Assembly (NCBI GenBank): GCA_028023455.1
Contig: JAQFVV010006337.1
Span: forward strand, 700,001-764,000
Origin: Epiperipatus broadwayi
Lineage: Eukaryota > Onychophora > Udeonychophora > Euonychophora > Peripatidae
Direction of reading: 5' to 3'
DNA length: 64,000 bases
The notes beneath the pieces were generated by a model that did not search any database, was not told the origin of the DNA, and saw nothing but the letters and a program-made list of their open reading frames with translations. Positions within the stretch are counted from its first letter, which is position 1. The number at the start of each line of letters is the position of its first letter. A program made the translations under genes and the position numbers. This document shows positions 10,141-22,093 of this stretch, piece by piece.

Positions 10141-13100
10141 TGTAACCATATATTTTAGCATAAAATATAATAATTGATGTAACTAGTATAAAAAATTTCT
10201 CTGTCTTCTTTGGTGATTTGATTGGCTTGATTTGCACTTTGAACAGATTACTCTCTTATATTATTTTAATAAATTTAAATTTGCTTCGTTCCATATACTA
10301 ATTCATATCAGAATGTTTAACTTTTTAAAAATTTTGACAACACATTAAATTTGGTAAAATAGTATTAAAATATAATATTTTGTTTTTATTTGTTTAAAAT
10401 GATCTTAAAAATTATTTCTATTGAATTAACAAAAAACCATTTGTTCAATTAAAATAAATTATTAAAAATAAATACAGTAATTACGTAAGCGTCTCAATGT
10501 AAAAAAAGAAAAGAGCGCGAATTTAAGAGAAGATCGTCTGTTAGTTTGCTTTTGGAGGGAGAGAAAGAAAAGAAAATGGTAAAAAGGCAAATGGTGTAAA
10601 TTTGATAAGCTTATTTTAAAATAGTTAACAAGTAAACGGATTACCACAAATTTTCTATAAACGTAAAAATAATATCGTGGTATTTAATTATAAGATGAAT
10701 TGCTAAATTTAAAAGTCTGTTCAAGTCGGCTGGCCAAGTGGATCAAATCACCGGTAATAATTTCCCAATATTACATTTAAAATGTCGGAGCTTCCCAGTT
10801 TAAAAGAATTAATTGCAAGAATTTGGTATGTTTTAAAATGTTTATTGTTCTACAATTTGGAAAAATTAAATAAGTATTTTAATTACAGAAGTTTTATAAA
10901 TATGAAAATTTGCTTTTTAAAAAAGAAGAAGTTTAAATTAAAGTAAAATGTTAAAGTTATCAACATAGTTTAATATTTCCGTTTCTAATTCTAATAAAAA
11001 TATAGTATTGATTGATATTTAACTTTATAATGCCAGTAATATATTTGCTAGTTAATTTGTTTGCCATTTGGATAATAAACAGTCTTCAAATAATTGATCA
11101 AAGCTATTTTCTAATTTTATCGTCAGTTTGGAATGATTAAATTAATTGCTGTAATTATTATTCCTAGATTTAAGCGTGGATAAATAAATATTTAGCATGG
11201 ATGTGATAAACTTGGAACATTTTTAATAGAGAAATGTAGAAATTAATAACTTATGAAAAACATTTTCATTTAAGTTCTGCGTGTCATGTTTTTGAAATTG
11301 TTTCATGTTTATGGAGCCACGTAAAATCGTTAATCTAATAGTGATTATAATAACTAACACAAATGGATAAAATTACATGTATGGAATTCAACTATAATTA
11401 TAGCTATTACTTCGTACATTTATTGTTCGACACATCGTACATGGATTTCACGGATCATATTTGTAGTTATAAAATGCTATACAATCTAATTTGTGACACA
11501 CACACCTGCTAAAATTCATGTATTGAACTATAAAATGCTATACATTTAATTTATATCACACACACACCTGTTAGATTTTATGTATTTGATGAATAATTCA
11601 TTACTTTAATTTTATCGTTATATGAACTTGCATGTGAAGTTCATAAGTTATATTTTATTAAGTTTAAATTAATAGGGGTTGAATAAAATATTTATTCAAG
11701 AGAATAGCGCTTGCGAAAAAGGCTTGAAAAGTACTAAATGAATTCATGAGATGTATCAATCTTTGTGAGGTATTTTGTGAGTCTTTCCAGATTTATATTC
11801 CTATACTAATATTACTTATATTGTATTACACATGTTTTATTTTAAGCAAGATAAGTTAGTACATTAGTTGTCCTGATTAGTGTAACATTTTATTATGCAA
11901 GAACCCACATTTGCTAAAGTGTTAGTGTTTTCTGAATGATCAGAATAACTGAGGAGGATGATTTTGCACTTTAATGTGAAGTAAATAGTAATGTTGTTTT
12001 ATAATGTTGAAAGGCATTAATCTGTGCCGGTGGTTAATCCGCAGATTATTTAATTGCCATTTTTTGTATTTTACACTCATTCCAGCGCTGGTGGTTAATC
12101 CGCGGAATTGTGTAATTATACGTATTACTTTATGATGGTGTATCAATCCACAAAGCGTTTAGTATTATTTAATTCCTATGTGTAGATGAACGCATCCACA
12201 GGAATATGTTTTACTTCATAGATATAAGTTGGGCAAAGTATTTTAGTTAATCTGCTAAATCATCTTCTTCCATTTGTAAGTATAATTCATAAGTTAGATC
12301 ATCAAATTGTAGCAGGACATTCTATTCAAGTTACTTCATAATAATTAACTGTCGGTTGATTATTATTTACCGGAGTGTAAGTTTAAATTTTCATTTTATT
12401 TAATGATTGCATTATAGCTAAATCCTACAGATATAATATTATTTATTATATTATTATAATTTTACGGTATGGATTTATTGAATCTGGAAATGACGTTAAA
12501 TACTTCATGAGTTGATGTTGAATTTAGTATAATTTGCTCAAGATTCATTATATCAAATTGAAATAAGGTATGATTAGGTTTTTAAAACCGTACCTATGAT
12601 ATGTTATTGAAGAAAGTCGATGGAATTATAATTTATTTATTTTATTTGTTTATTTATGTCTTTAATTATAACATTAGAATTAATTACTTATTATTCATAA
12701 ATTTGTAAATAAACGTTGATTTATAATTAAACTTACTGTGCCGTTGCTATGTGTCATTCTTAAAATCAGAAATCATAAACCTTGGATAGAGCATACATTG
12801 AAGTACATACTATTGTCAACGTGATATAAGAGTTTAGTGATATTTTGAGAAAACATTTGGATGCTTTTCATCTTTGGTAGTTTATGATGTGTAGGGTACA
12901 ATAAAATCCCATTTACCTTTTCCATCATTTTGGCTTTGCGTAGTTGATTCTAGTATACAATACAAATTGATTAGTAAACCTGTAAACAGATTTACCAAAT
13001 AATGATATGATTGAATATATTTACTTAACATTTTAAATTGTCATTTGTCAGTATAAAAAGAGTCTCAGTGATATAGTAAACTATAAAAAAAGAACCCAAG

Positions 13101-13564
13101 TATTTATGTTTATTTATTGCAAAGCTTTACCTGGACTAGCATTTGTATTAAAAATCATATAGATGGTTTAAAATTTCATAATCTTATGTAGTTCCACAAA
13201 TTATGCCATCTTGTACATGGTCGGCCATCGGGTCTCATACAATAAAAATCGCAAATTAAGGTTTGTAACATAATAACATTGCACTTATAATTTGTTTACT
13301 GTATTTTATCATACTACTATGATAGGTCATCGCGGTACACCCTGGCTGCGATCAAATTAAATCATAAAAGTTTATGTTAGATCATTAGTTTGGTCTGTGG
13401 TAAGTTGCTCTAAATGTTGGTTGTGGTCTTTGGTGCATAAAATAGATAGCATAATATGTTTTTGGATACAGCTCTTAATAGCTGACAATGTGTAGTGGGA
13501 ATTGATCAGTGTTCGAGGTTATGATTCTCAGTGCATGTAGTTGACCACACTTTAGAGGGTTACA
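10141..13564 (+). repeat. 3' long terminal repeat (3424 bp)
   Basis: Starts TGTAACC and ends GGTTACA, a near-identical copy of 622-4063. Differences seen by eye are a few A/T-run length changes, single substitutions (for example near 12283 and 12820) and a cluster in the last 170 bp that includes a net loss of about 17 bp. Confidence 0.95.
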
Positions 13565-13600
13565 ATATATATATATATATATAAAATACATAAATATATC
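13565..13600. repeat. (AT)n tract at Gypsy insertion site
   Basis: Alternating AT directly follows the 3' LTR and matches the AT run before the 5' LTR at 609-621. The young element therefore inserted into an AT microsatellite. Confidence 0.7.
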
Positions 13601-13793
13601 TCAGGTTTGGTCACAGGTACCCTCTGGGTATTATGCTTTTCTGCCTAAGTAACCAGTGGTCCAAGATTTAAATTGCTGTTGGAGTAGATCAAATTTATAC
13701 GATTTTGTTTTCACAATTTCTATTTCCATTAAAGAGTAAAATTTCATACTAGATCTTGGTTTTTTTATTCAATCTACCTCCCCATCCAGTTCA
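13601..13793 (+). repeat. Left LTR remnant of the older Gypsy
   Basis: Begins near CAGGTTTGGTCACAGGTACC and ends CCAGTTCA. It matches 21822-22061 in the same orientation apart from a roughly 45-55 bp AT-rich insertion in the right copy. The following TTTGGCTTTTCCCAACTTGG (from 13794) is placed like a primer-binding site. A dispersed SINE-like repeat is the alternative, but the position relative to decayed gag favours an LTR end. Confidence 0.55.
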
Positions 13794-14189
13794 TTTGGCT
13801 TTTCCCAACTTGGGAACAGAACCATCATAAATGACATTCAACTAAATATTTTTCTTGTTTGAAAATAAAAATGTAAAGAAATGCTACATTTCATAACTGT
13901 AATTAAAAAATGGTATAATTTAAATTGAGGAATTGACCAAAACAATTTTTTTCTTTTAAATGAAAAGAGAAAAAATAAAGACAGTTAGATATTTTTGGTG
14001 GAGTGAGGGCATTGAGGACAGGTAAAGAAAGAGGACAAGGAGTTGGAAGTGGTCTATGTTTTGTTTTTAAAAAAATAAATAAACAGTTAACATGTTGAAT
14101 TTATTTTAAATGAGAGCATAGATCTGGAAGGATTAATAAAAAGAGCAGATGCATTAGAAACAGAACAAGACAATATAAAAACATGGGTG
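13794..14189 (+). other. Leader and purine-rich gag start of the older element
   Basis: No intact frame. From about 13970 the plus strand becomes A/G-rich, as expected of decayed coiled-coil Gag coding (codons for Glu, Lys and Arg such as those near 14110-14180). The order matches that of the intact element. Confidence 0.4.
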
Positions 14190-14752
14190 CATACATAAAA
14201 AATGGAGGCAGCGAATCAACTACTAAAAATAAAAAACATTTTCAGGGAAGGGATTATCCAAGCAAGTAATTAGATAGTTTGGAATGCTATATGTTAAGTG
14301 AGGGAGCAAAAATTTTCTTAGCTTGCAGTTACATACAGGGAGAAGCTCAATTCTGTTCAAACTTATTACATTTAAACCAGCAAAATTCAATGAATACAAG
14401 TGTTCACTGTTGGCAAATTATTGGGGAGAGGAGCTTCAGGAAAAAGTTTTAAACCAGCAAAATTCAATGAATACAAGTGTTCACTGTTGGCAAATTATTG
14501 AGGAGAGGAGCTTCAGGAAAAGTTAAGTTCCAGGTAGAGCAGGACAGGTGGCAGCCAGGAGAGCTACTCATTACATTTTTTCATAGCCAAGTAGTGAAAT
14601 TTAAATCAATCACAGCATGCCCATTGTCAGAGCAACAGATTATGCATATAGTTAGGTGTGGTTTACCTTCAGTTTTGGAACAATTAATGATTGGCAAACA
14701 GATGGTGGAACAAATGGCTGAAGTATTAATGGCACTGTACAACAATATGTGA
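14190..14752 (+). pseudogene. Decayed gag capsid
   Basis: Translation pieces align with the capsid of the intact copy. A segment near 14380-14440 corresponds to the part ending in the WGED motif (here YWGEE). The frame from 14477 to 14752 carries a stretch like VVKFKSITACPLSEQQI that mirrors VKLKTLTAFPLSEHHI. Stops and frameshifts break it. A 77-bp tandem duplication lies inside it. It is non-functional. Confidence 0.75.
14374..14527 (+). repeat. 77-bp tandem duplication in decayed gag
   Basis: The block beginning AAACCAGCAAAATTCAATGA at 14374 recurs at 14451, with only a couple of differences. The length is not a multiple of three, so it shifts the frame. Confidence 0.9.
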
Positions 14753-15731
14753 GTGGTGGAAGATCAGGATGAGGATGGAAACACAGAAATTGGTCACATG
14801 TAAGTAATGAATCTGGTGTTTAGGGAGAAGAGAGCATGCCAATAATGGCACCTCAGAATTGTCCAAAGGTAGAGATAAGAATAGGAGGGATTGTAACTAG
14901 TGCATTATTCGATTTGGAAAGTTGGGTCTTAGTAACATCATAGGAAATGTTTAATAAAATAAGTGACATTGACCTGGAAATTAAAATATTGCAGTTGAAA
15001 ATAGTATATGTTTTGCTGGCTAATGGTAAAAAAGTGAGCTGGCATCCAAGCAGGCATAGGTGAAAATACACATGGCAGAGGGAGAATATAGCCATGTATT
15101 GTTGATTTTGGGGGGTCTGATTCATGAGGTCTTATTAGGCTTGGACTTTATGTACAAAACAAGCTGTGTATTAGATTATAAATGAAGTCAGGCAGAAATA
15201 AACAATGCAATAATTCCATTTACAAAACACCATAAAGATGAAGTTAATAAAGAAGATTGCACACAAAGCACAGAAATGGAAATAGAGATAAGGAAAAAGG
15301 TGGATGAGTCACAATACATAAATGATAATCAAAGGGACCAATTGGAGAGAGCATGATCCAAGGCTATAAGCACAGGATAAGGCTCATGAAAGATTATCCA
15401 TATCAAGCCCATGCATAGCCTATATCACATCAATATAGGCATGAAGTAGAAGAACAGATGGACAAAATGCTTAAATGGAAAATCATATCCAAGTGTTCAT
15501 CTACCTTTAATAACCTTATCATAACAGTAAAAAAAAGATGGATCAATTCAGTTGTGTTTAGATGCCCAGAAATTAAATAACATAACAACATCTGATACCA
15601 ATGCCCCACCAAATTATTATCAAAATTTCAGAAAAAAAAATATTTTCAATGTTTGACTTAACTTCCAGCTACTGACAAATTAAACTTCACCCAGAGGTTC
15701 AGAAATATACAGTGTTTAAATATAATGGATG

Positions 15732-15823
15732 TGCATATAATTTTAACTGGATTCCTTCAAGCTTAAAAATAGTGAAGCATATAATTTTAACTGGATTCCT
15801 TTGAGCTTAAAAAATAGTGCAGC
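15732..15823 (+). repeat. 45-bp tandem duplication in decayed RT
   Basis: GCATATAATTTTAACTGGAT occurs at 15732 and 15777, each followed by CCTT and a CTTAAAAA run. The duplicated segment encodes the part just before the RT MPFGL-like motif. Confidence 0.85.
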
Positions 15824-17048
15824 AGGAATTATACAGTCTCTTGATCACATGTTATCAGACCATATCAAAAGTTTAACAGTAATGTATGTAGACAATATTG
15901 TATTGGCATTCTAAAATATAGAAGAGCAATTCACACATTTAGGGCAGCTATTGCATGAGTGCAAACAAAACAGAATAAAAATTAACTTAAATAAAAGTAA
16001 TTTAATGACTACTAAAGTAAATGTTTTAGGCCACATCATTAGTGAAAAGGGGATCTGACCAAATCCTGAGAAAATTCAGGTGATCCAAGATTTTCCTAGA
16101 TCTTGAAACAAAGCACATGTAAAGTCTTTCCATGGGTTATGCAATTTCTATAACCATTTTTATAAAAAAAATATTTCTTGATATGAAACCATTGCTGCAA
16201 TTGCTAAAAAAAGGAAAAACAGTGGACATGGACCAATCACCATGAATGTAGCTTTCAAAATGTGAAGACCAGAATTTTTAGAAAAGGTTCTTGTCATACC
16301 TCAACTTTGTTTTTTGTGCAAACCGACAGCAGTGGGTTGGGATTGGGGCTGTCTCAAATACAAGATGGGGGTCAGAAAAGGGTCCTTTTCTTTGTTATCT
16401 GATTATTGAAGGGTCCTGAAATGAACTACATTGTAACTGAGAAGGATGGCCTTGGTGATTGTGTGGGCATTTAAAAAATTTCATGAGTATCTGATAGAAT
16501 CCAAGATAATTGTAATTACTGACTATAAAAGCCTTGAGTTTCTAAATCATAGCTTCTTAATGATTAGCTGGTTAATAAGGTGAAATTTGTTTCTTCAGGA
16601 GTTTAATTATAGTGTGAGATACTGCCAAGGTAAAGAAAATGCCATACCCTGCAGTACAGGAGCAATGTCATTTAAATTGTGACAGAGCATACATTTCTGC
16701 AACAGAAATTGATGAAGGCAATGAAACAGAAAACAACCTTCATAGGTTAAATGAATGTTAAAGCAAGGATGGTAATCATCAGCAAATAATGATGTATTTT
16801 GTCACCAGCCCATGATAAAAATGGGAAATAATCCTATGTGGAGACATAGGAAAAGCTACTGCATAAAAAAGGGGCTGTTCTGGTCATGATGAGAAGAAAT
16901 ATAATTAAGCATATAGACCAAAAATATGGACACTATGCAGCAAGTAAATTTGAGGGATGGTTAAGTCATTGGTTCTATTTGCCAGGAATGTATGCCAGCA
17001 TCTTATATGTTATAAATGAGTGCCAAATATGCTTAAAGATGAAATCAT

Positions 17049-17510
17049 TTAATGCATCTGGGGTAGGGCTAATTTTATCAACTGTAAAAATTAATTTAAT
17101 AAATTTTTTTAAAAATTTAATATTTAAAATTTTTTTTTTTTAAATTTTTTTTATATTATTTTTTTAATTTATATTTATTTTAATAAATAATATAATAATA
17201 AAATAAAATAAATAAATTAAATTTATATTTTTTTTTATATTTTTTTTTTTTTATTCCATTCTTAACCTTTCAGGTAATGAATTTATTAAAAACTAAAACA
17301 AACAAACCCATTTTGTTTTTGTTTAATTGGTTTAATTTATTTTTTTTTTTTAAAATAAATCAAAAAATGTCACCATCGCACAACCCTATAAAAAAACAAA
17401 ACCAATTCAATGAAATATAAATTATTGAAAGAAAAAGAAAGAGTGAGATTGATTTCAGACGACGAGGAGCCCCCCCGGAAGGGAAAGGGTTAATGCATCT
17501 GGGGTAGGGC
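17049..17510 (-). mobile_element. ~420-bp insertion with 21-bp target duplication
   Basis: TTAATGCATCTGGGGTAGGGC occurs at 17049-17069 and 17490-17510, flanking an insert that interrupts decayed integrase coding. Read on the minus strand, the insert starts GC-rich (a GGGGGGC run near 17470), passes through unremarkable sequence and ends in long A-rich and A/T-rich stretches (17080-17260). That fits a retrotransposed RNA copy with a poly(A)-like tail. No tRNA-like boxes or coding were recognised, so it may be a SINE or a processed transcript. Confidence 0.65.
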
Positions 17511-18290
17511 CCATTTACACACAACTGAATAATGTATGAGCAATACACTTTTATGGACCTCTGCCCTTATTTAATAGAATGAAATTCCTTGTCATGGCTT
17601 ACAATATACTTTGGAAATTAGTGACAGCATATCCTGTGGCTCAGGCCATTGATAAGCAAACCATATGTGTCTTAGAGTAACACATTTTGGAACAGTGGGA
17701 ACTCCCGATAATATCTTGTCTGACCATGGGACTCCATTTGTATCTAAAAAGTGGGAAAATGGATGAAGGGGTGTGGAATAAAACACATACCCACATCAGT
17801 CCAACCCATGTGAACAGGTGATAGAAGAGTTGGAGTCTATTTTGTGTATATATACATGATAATCACCAAAAATGGGTGAAAGAAATTTTGCATATTTTTA
17901 ATAAGATAAACTAGCCAAAAAATAAGTCTACAGGGTTTGAACCTGTCCAGATTCATTTTGGGAGAGTGTACCATACCCATTTGGGACCAAGCTGCCAGTG
18001 AAAGCAGACCCAAATGATAGAAGGAAGGATGCTGAATGAGCCCATATTAGGCTAAAGAAGATGGGCAAATTAAGGCAGAAGAGACAAGGTAAGGACAAGA
18101 ATAAATTTAGAATATGAAGATGAAGTCATGATGATAACCAATCCTGTAAGTCATCCTGAGAAATACATTTCAAAAAGTTCCAACTGATTTATGAAAGTCC
18201 ATATATAATTAAAAAAAATACAGTTACAATACATTTGTGGGGACACAGGACATGAAAGAGAAGGGAACATATAATTCCCAATCATACTGG

Positions 18291-18805
18291 GTCATTAAAA
18301 TTGATATTATCAAGAGAAAAAAGATCCAGTGAACAGACAATTGACAAGTCCAATAAGGAATCAGAACTGTAGATCAATAAACAAAATGTTATTCTGGAAT
18401 ATGCAAAGGAAGGAACACAAATAGAAGATAATAATAATTAATGATTACATTGAATTTTATTAAAAAGAGAGATAAATTGGAAGAGATAAAGTAGGTCAAG
18501 AGACGTATTTTATTCTCAAATGGAGGGTAGGGTAATATACCACTAATGAACAGCACTACATTAAAACTGTTGTCTGCAATTATTAAGATAAATAAAGTGT
18601 ACATTTATTAAAATAAAATCATTGCAGAGTATTTTATCAAGAAATGATTGAATTAAAAATATCTCATTTGAAAGAAATAATCTATAAAAGTTTAAAGAGT
18701 TTTTTTGTATAAGCACAGATCACCAAAAGGCAAATGTTGTTCATTCGTATAAGTTTTAATAGATTGAAAAATAATAGTAAAAAATAAAATTAGAGGGGGG
18801 ATTAA
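18291..18805 (+). promoter_or_regulatory. 3' non-coding part and polypurine tract of older element
   Basis: No coding was recognised after the decayed pol. GAGGGGGGA at 18792-18800 is a G-rich purine run like the one in the intact element and likely marks the start of the right LTR. A second run (GGGGGAGGGAG) lies near 18850 and is an alternative. Confidence 0.45.
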
Positions 18806-19439
18806 ATGGACATCCATACAGTTTAATAAATTAATTAAAGAGTAATTCAGGGGGAGGGAGAATTTAACTTAGAAAATTTAAACTATTAAAGAAAAAAGGA
18901 AATCTTAAAACTAAAAAAAAATCTCTCTTTCCATTTATTTAACATAAAATAAATATATGTGTGCATATTGAAAAATTAAAGTATAAAATTTAAATATTAA
19001 AAGACATAAAAGTATATAATTAAAATTTACCTTAACTTTTTCAGCGCTGTTGGCATGAAGTAAGCGCTTTGTGTGCTCATTTGAAGATATGTTATTTTTT
19101 TTTTTGCTGACGTAAAAACTATAATCATGATGTCTTACAAAATATGACCATTTTATAGCTGTATATGTTAGCTTTCAAACGATCTTTATTTTAAAAAAAT
19201 CGGTTGAAATTTGGATTTTTGGCGAATTTTTTAATCAACAACAGTATTTAATTTTTTTGTTTTTTTGGTAATTTTTGTACTTATTACAAAACAATAAAAG
19301 ACAAAATGTTTTACGGCTGCAAGTGAAATTTTCTCCAGTATTATTCACAAACAAGGCCTACAACAAGCCAACAATGTAATTATTCGTAAGTAAAAAATTT
19401 TTATTTTTTTTTAAATTTTTTGAAAAAATATATTTTTTA

Positions 19440-19710
19440 TTAATTTTAGTTTGTAATTAGTGTGTGCTAATTTGTAGTTATATATGCTCATATACAATTC
19501 ATATCTATCAAAAAATTGGTGTGTGTGTAATTATATATTTATGCTCATATAGAATTCATATTTATCATAATTTTCTAAAGGTAGTTTGTAATACATTTAT
19601 TTATGGTCACATAGAATTCATATTTATCGAAAAATTAGTGTGATTTAGTTTGTAATTATATATTTACTCGTATAGAATTCATATCGTAATTAACTTATTA
19701 GTATATAATT
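19440..19710 (+). repeat. Degenerate tandem repeats with ATAGAATTCATAT core
   Basis: Four or so divergent copies of a unit carrying a (T)CATATAGAATTCATAT(TTATC) core, spaced roughly 55-75 bp apart, at about 19488, 19545, 19608 and 19670. Confidence 0.6.
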
Positions 19711-19765
19711 CAAATCATAATTTTCTAAAGTTCTATCTACACTAACCCTTTTATTTTTATAAAAA

Positions 19766-19803
19766 TAATGATTTTCAAAAAGTATACTTTTTGAAAATCA
19801 TTA
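19766..19803. repeat. Perfect 38-bp palindrome
   Basis: AATGATTTTCAAAAAGTATAC and its complement meet at GTATAC with no spacer. It would extrude as a cruciform or fold as a tight hairpin in RNA. Confidence 0.9.
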
Positions 19804-20038
19804 ATTATGTTTATATAATATGGTTTACAAGCAATGGGTTATAAAACTAATAATCAAATGTATACAAACATTGCATACTCAAACATATAATCCAATTCTG
19901 ATTCTTGTTTATGTTTATGCTTGATCATACTTTGCTTTTGCTATATGTTTCATAACATTATTTTCAAGTCTATGGACTATATGCAAATAAATTATATCTG
20001 TGGTACAATAAATATAAGAAGATAGCATCACTTTTGTA

Positions 20039-20180
20039 CATAAAGAATATAAACATCACTTGTGCAGAAGATAGCATCACTTCTGTCATAAAGAATATAA
20101 ACATCACTTGTGCAGTGCATAAAGAATATAAACATCACTGGTGACCACAAAGAATATAAACATCACTATTGTACACACAA
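20039..20180 (+). repeat. Short irregular tandem repeats, AAGAATATAAACATCACT
   Basis: The core occurs about four times (near 20043, 20091, 20121, 20150) with intervening GTGCAG or similar segments and two copies of GATAGCATCACTT. Units are about 30-50 bp. Confidence 0.8.
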
Positions 20181-22061
20181 AAAATATAAAATGAAGAGAT
20201 GAAACTCATTTTATCAGTGATATAGAAAGTAGCCTACAATTTCTAGTTTTAGACAGACAAGAAGCCAATTGCTATGATGATTTCTTTTGTATCTTTTATT
20301 AGGATGAATCTTTTTCTTTATAGACACCTTTGACATTTAGAACATTTGGGGTACAAGATAAAAATGAAGAAGTCATATCCGACTTCTTTTGGAGATTGTG
20401 AAGCTGTGGATTATCTCAGGTAAGACATATTATACATGTTTAGAAAGATAATTTTGTAAGGAATAGAAAGAAATTATCACTGAAGATGTATTTTGAATTT
20501 TAGTTAATGTTAATTTCCAAATTATGAACAAACAATAAAATAATAATTATTTTGGATGTGAAAATTTCTTTTTTTCTTATTTTTTATATAGTTATCACTA
20601 TTTATTTTATGCTTATTGTTTTCCTTAATATTTCTAGTTCCTAACAATGTAATTGTTTTTGCTCTAACATAATTAAAACTGAAGTTATTATGAAAATTGT
20701 GTCTCAGGCCAGTATTTTAAAAAGTTCAATATGGTGGCTTGAAGCCGAAGTAGTTAAAGATTGAATTAGCAATAGCTACTAATTAAAATCCATAAACAAC
20801 AGGATTAATTAAACACATCTTAAGAATTTAATCAAAGCTGTGGAAGAATTTAAAATGGAATTAGCAATGGCTACTAATTAAAAAGAATAACAACAAGGTC
20901 ATCATAAGTTAATTCCCTGTTATGCATATTTGTTAATAAAGACAATGCAGTGTTGAGTAGTTTTTGGGACATGTGATGAACTCGAGCCTCAGTCCACCAG
21001 AACAACAGCAGTCTGCCTGATAGAATCAATGCCTGTTTAATAATTTGAAGCTGCCAAAAAATGTCTGACTGCCTTGAGTAAGAAGTAACTCAGAACCATA
21101 TTCCCCAGGACTGCATCAGAAGCCTAACATCCAACTGGTTGGTAAAACACACATGAAGCAGCAAACAGCAAGATGCCTCAATGTTTAAAAAATCCTATAG
21201 GTAATAAATAACATTTTTTATTCCAACTTTGATATTAATTTAAGTAGCCATTGCAATCTTTGAAGCCTCCAGAATTAATAAAAGAAATGAACTCTATAGC
21301 ATGCATAAAATGAACTATTAATGTGTGTGTTTCAATGATTGTGCTTATCTTTAATGTGTCATGTTTATCTTACATTACTATTGTATATTTTATTATAAAT
21401 ACTATTGTATATTTTATTATAAAATGTGTGTGCCTGAGATATTATAAATCATTGTTTATATTTAATTAAAAGGTTTATAAAATTAGTCACAAGTTATATT
21501 AAACATTTTAGGTAAAATAAATATTCTACAAATTAGTATTTGTCAGTCAATTTCTTTTAATTATACTACTAAAAACAATTTAGCAGAGACGTTAGAGCAC
21601 AATTTATTATATCATTATTTTGATCGAGCTAGTTGGCATTTCTTAGGTGCTGAATTAGTTTGCCGTCATTTCAGAACATGTTAGTTACATAGTAATCAAC
21701 TGGAATTTGGAGTTTACTTCGAAACAAAAAAGTGCTTTGAATGATAGATGTTGAATTTTGCAGTCGAGAAGATCTGTGGCCTTGAAATGTAATAATCATA
21801 GTTATGTATCCTATATATAGCTCTGGCTTTGGTCACAGATACCCTTTGGGTATTATGCTTTTCTGCCTAAGTGATCACTGCAAGATTTAAATTGCAGTCA
21901 GAGTAGATCAAATTTATAATAATTTAATAAATAATTATATCATATTTTTATGTATAAAAGTAAGTCTTACAATTTTATTTTCACAATTTCTTTTTCCATT
22001 AAAAAGTAAAATTCATGCTAGATGTTGTTTTTAAATTCAATCTACTGCTCCACCCGGTTCA

Positions 22062-22063
<2 letters not shown>

Positions 22064-22093
<30 letters not shown>

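Larger units (their letters stand above)
622..13564 (+). mobile_element. Near-intact Ty3/Gypsy LTR retrotransposon, ~12.9 kb, with 3.4-kb LTRs
   Basis: Two almost identical direct repeats (622-4063 and 10141-13564) flank an internal region of about 6.1 kb with gag and pol. The LTRs start TGTAACC and end GGTTACA, a perfect 7-bp terminal inverted repeat of TG...CA type. A TGG-initiated primer-binding-like site follows the 5' LTR and a G-rich polypurine tract precedes the 3' LTR. Domain order in pol is protease, RT, RNase H, integrase, which is the Ty3/Gypsy order. The element lies in an (AT)n tract, so a target duplication cannot be told from the microsatellite. No env-like ORF follows pol. The pol reading frame is uninterrupted and the LTRs differ at only a dozen or so places, which suggests a recent insertion. 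The gag split is the only obvious lesion, if it is one. Confidence 0.95.
14835..18290 (+). pseudogene. Decayed Gypsy pol
   Basis: Order and motifs follow the intact pol. Protease at about 14850-15180 (the DSG region reads DLE; LIHEVLLGLDFM corresponds to LIHEVIIGSDFM). RT at about 15400-16100, where the catalytic box near 15882-15900 reads YVDN instead of YVDD and GHIISEKGI matches GHLVSDQGI. RNase H at about 16300-16660 (DYKSLEFL matches DHRSLEFL). Integrase zinc finger at 16900-17040 (QKYGHY ... CQICLK), core from 17540, and a GPF-like end near 18170-18230. Many stops and frameshifts, a 45-bp tandem duplication near 15.75 kb and a 420-bp insertion at 17.1-17.5 kb show it is dead. Confidence 0.85.
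13601..22061 (+). mobile_element. Older decayed Gypsy element of the same lineage
   Basis: Decayed gag and pol (about 14.2-18.3 kb) with clear residue similarity to the intact element are bracketed by two related sequences: 13601-13793 and 21822-22061, which share most bases over about 190-240 bp. Both end in GTTCA. After the left copy comes TTTGGC..., a TGG-type primer-site look-alike; after the right copy comes (AT)n. This fits the 3' ends of two LTRs. A G-rich tract at 18792-18798 is a plausible polypurine tract, so the right LTR may run from about 18.8 to 22061 (about 3.2 kb). The left LTR is truncated by or next to the young element. Element identity is firm; LTR limits are inferred. Confidence 0.7.
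18806..22061 (+). repeat. Probable right LTR of the older Gypsy (~3.2 kb)
   Basis: The end at 22061 is supported by the match of 21822-22061 to the left remnant. The start is inferred from the polypurine tract. The interior holds no gene that I recognise. It contains degenerate tandem repeats (19.44-19.70 and 20.04-20.18 kb) and a perfect palindrome at 19766. Its length parallels that of the intact element. Confidence 0.45.

Noticed and set aside
20039-20180. CRISPR-like spaced repeats
   Set aside because: Repeats are irregular, AT-rich and degenerate, in a eukaryotic retroelement context with no cas genes.
20317-20413. Exon-like segment with acceptor TTTATAG and donor CAG|GTAAGA
   Set aside because: Splice signals look good, but the best frame is only 25 codons and closes with TGA before the donor. 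It lies inside the probable old LTR.
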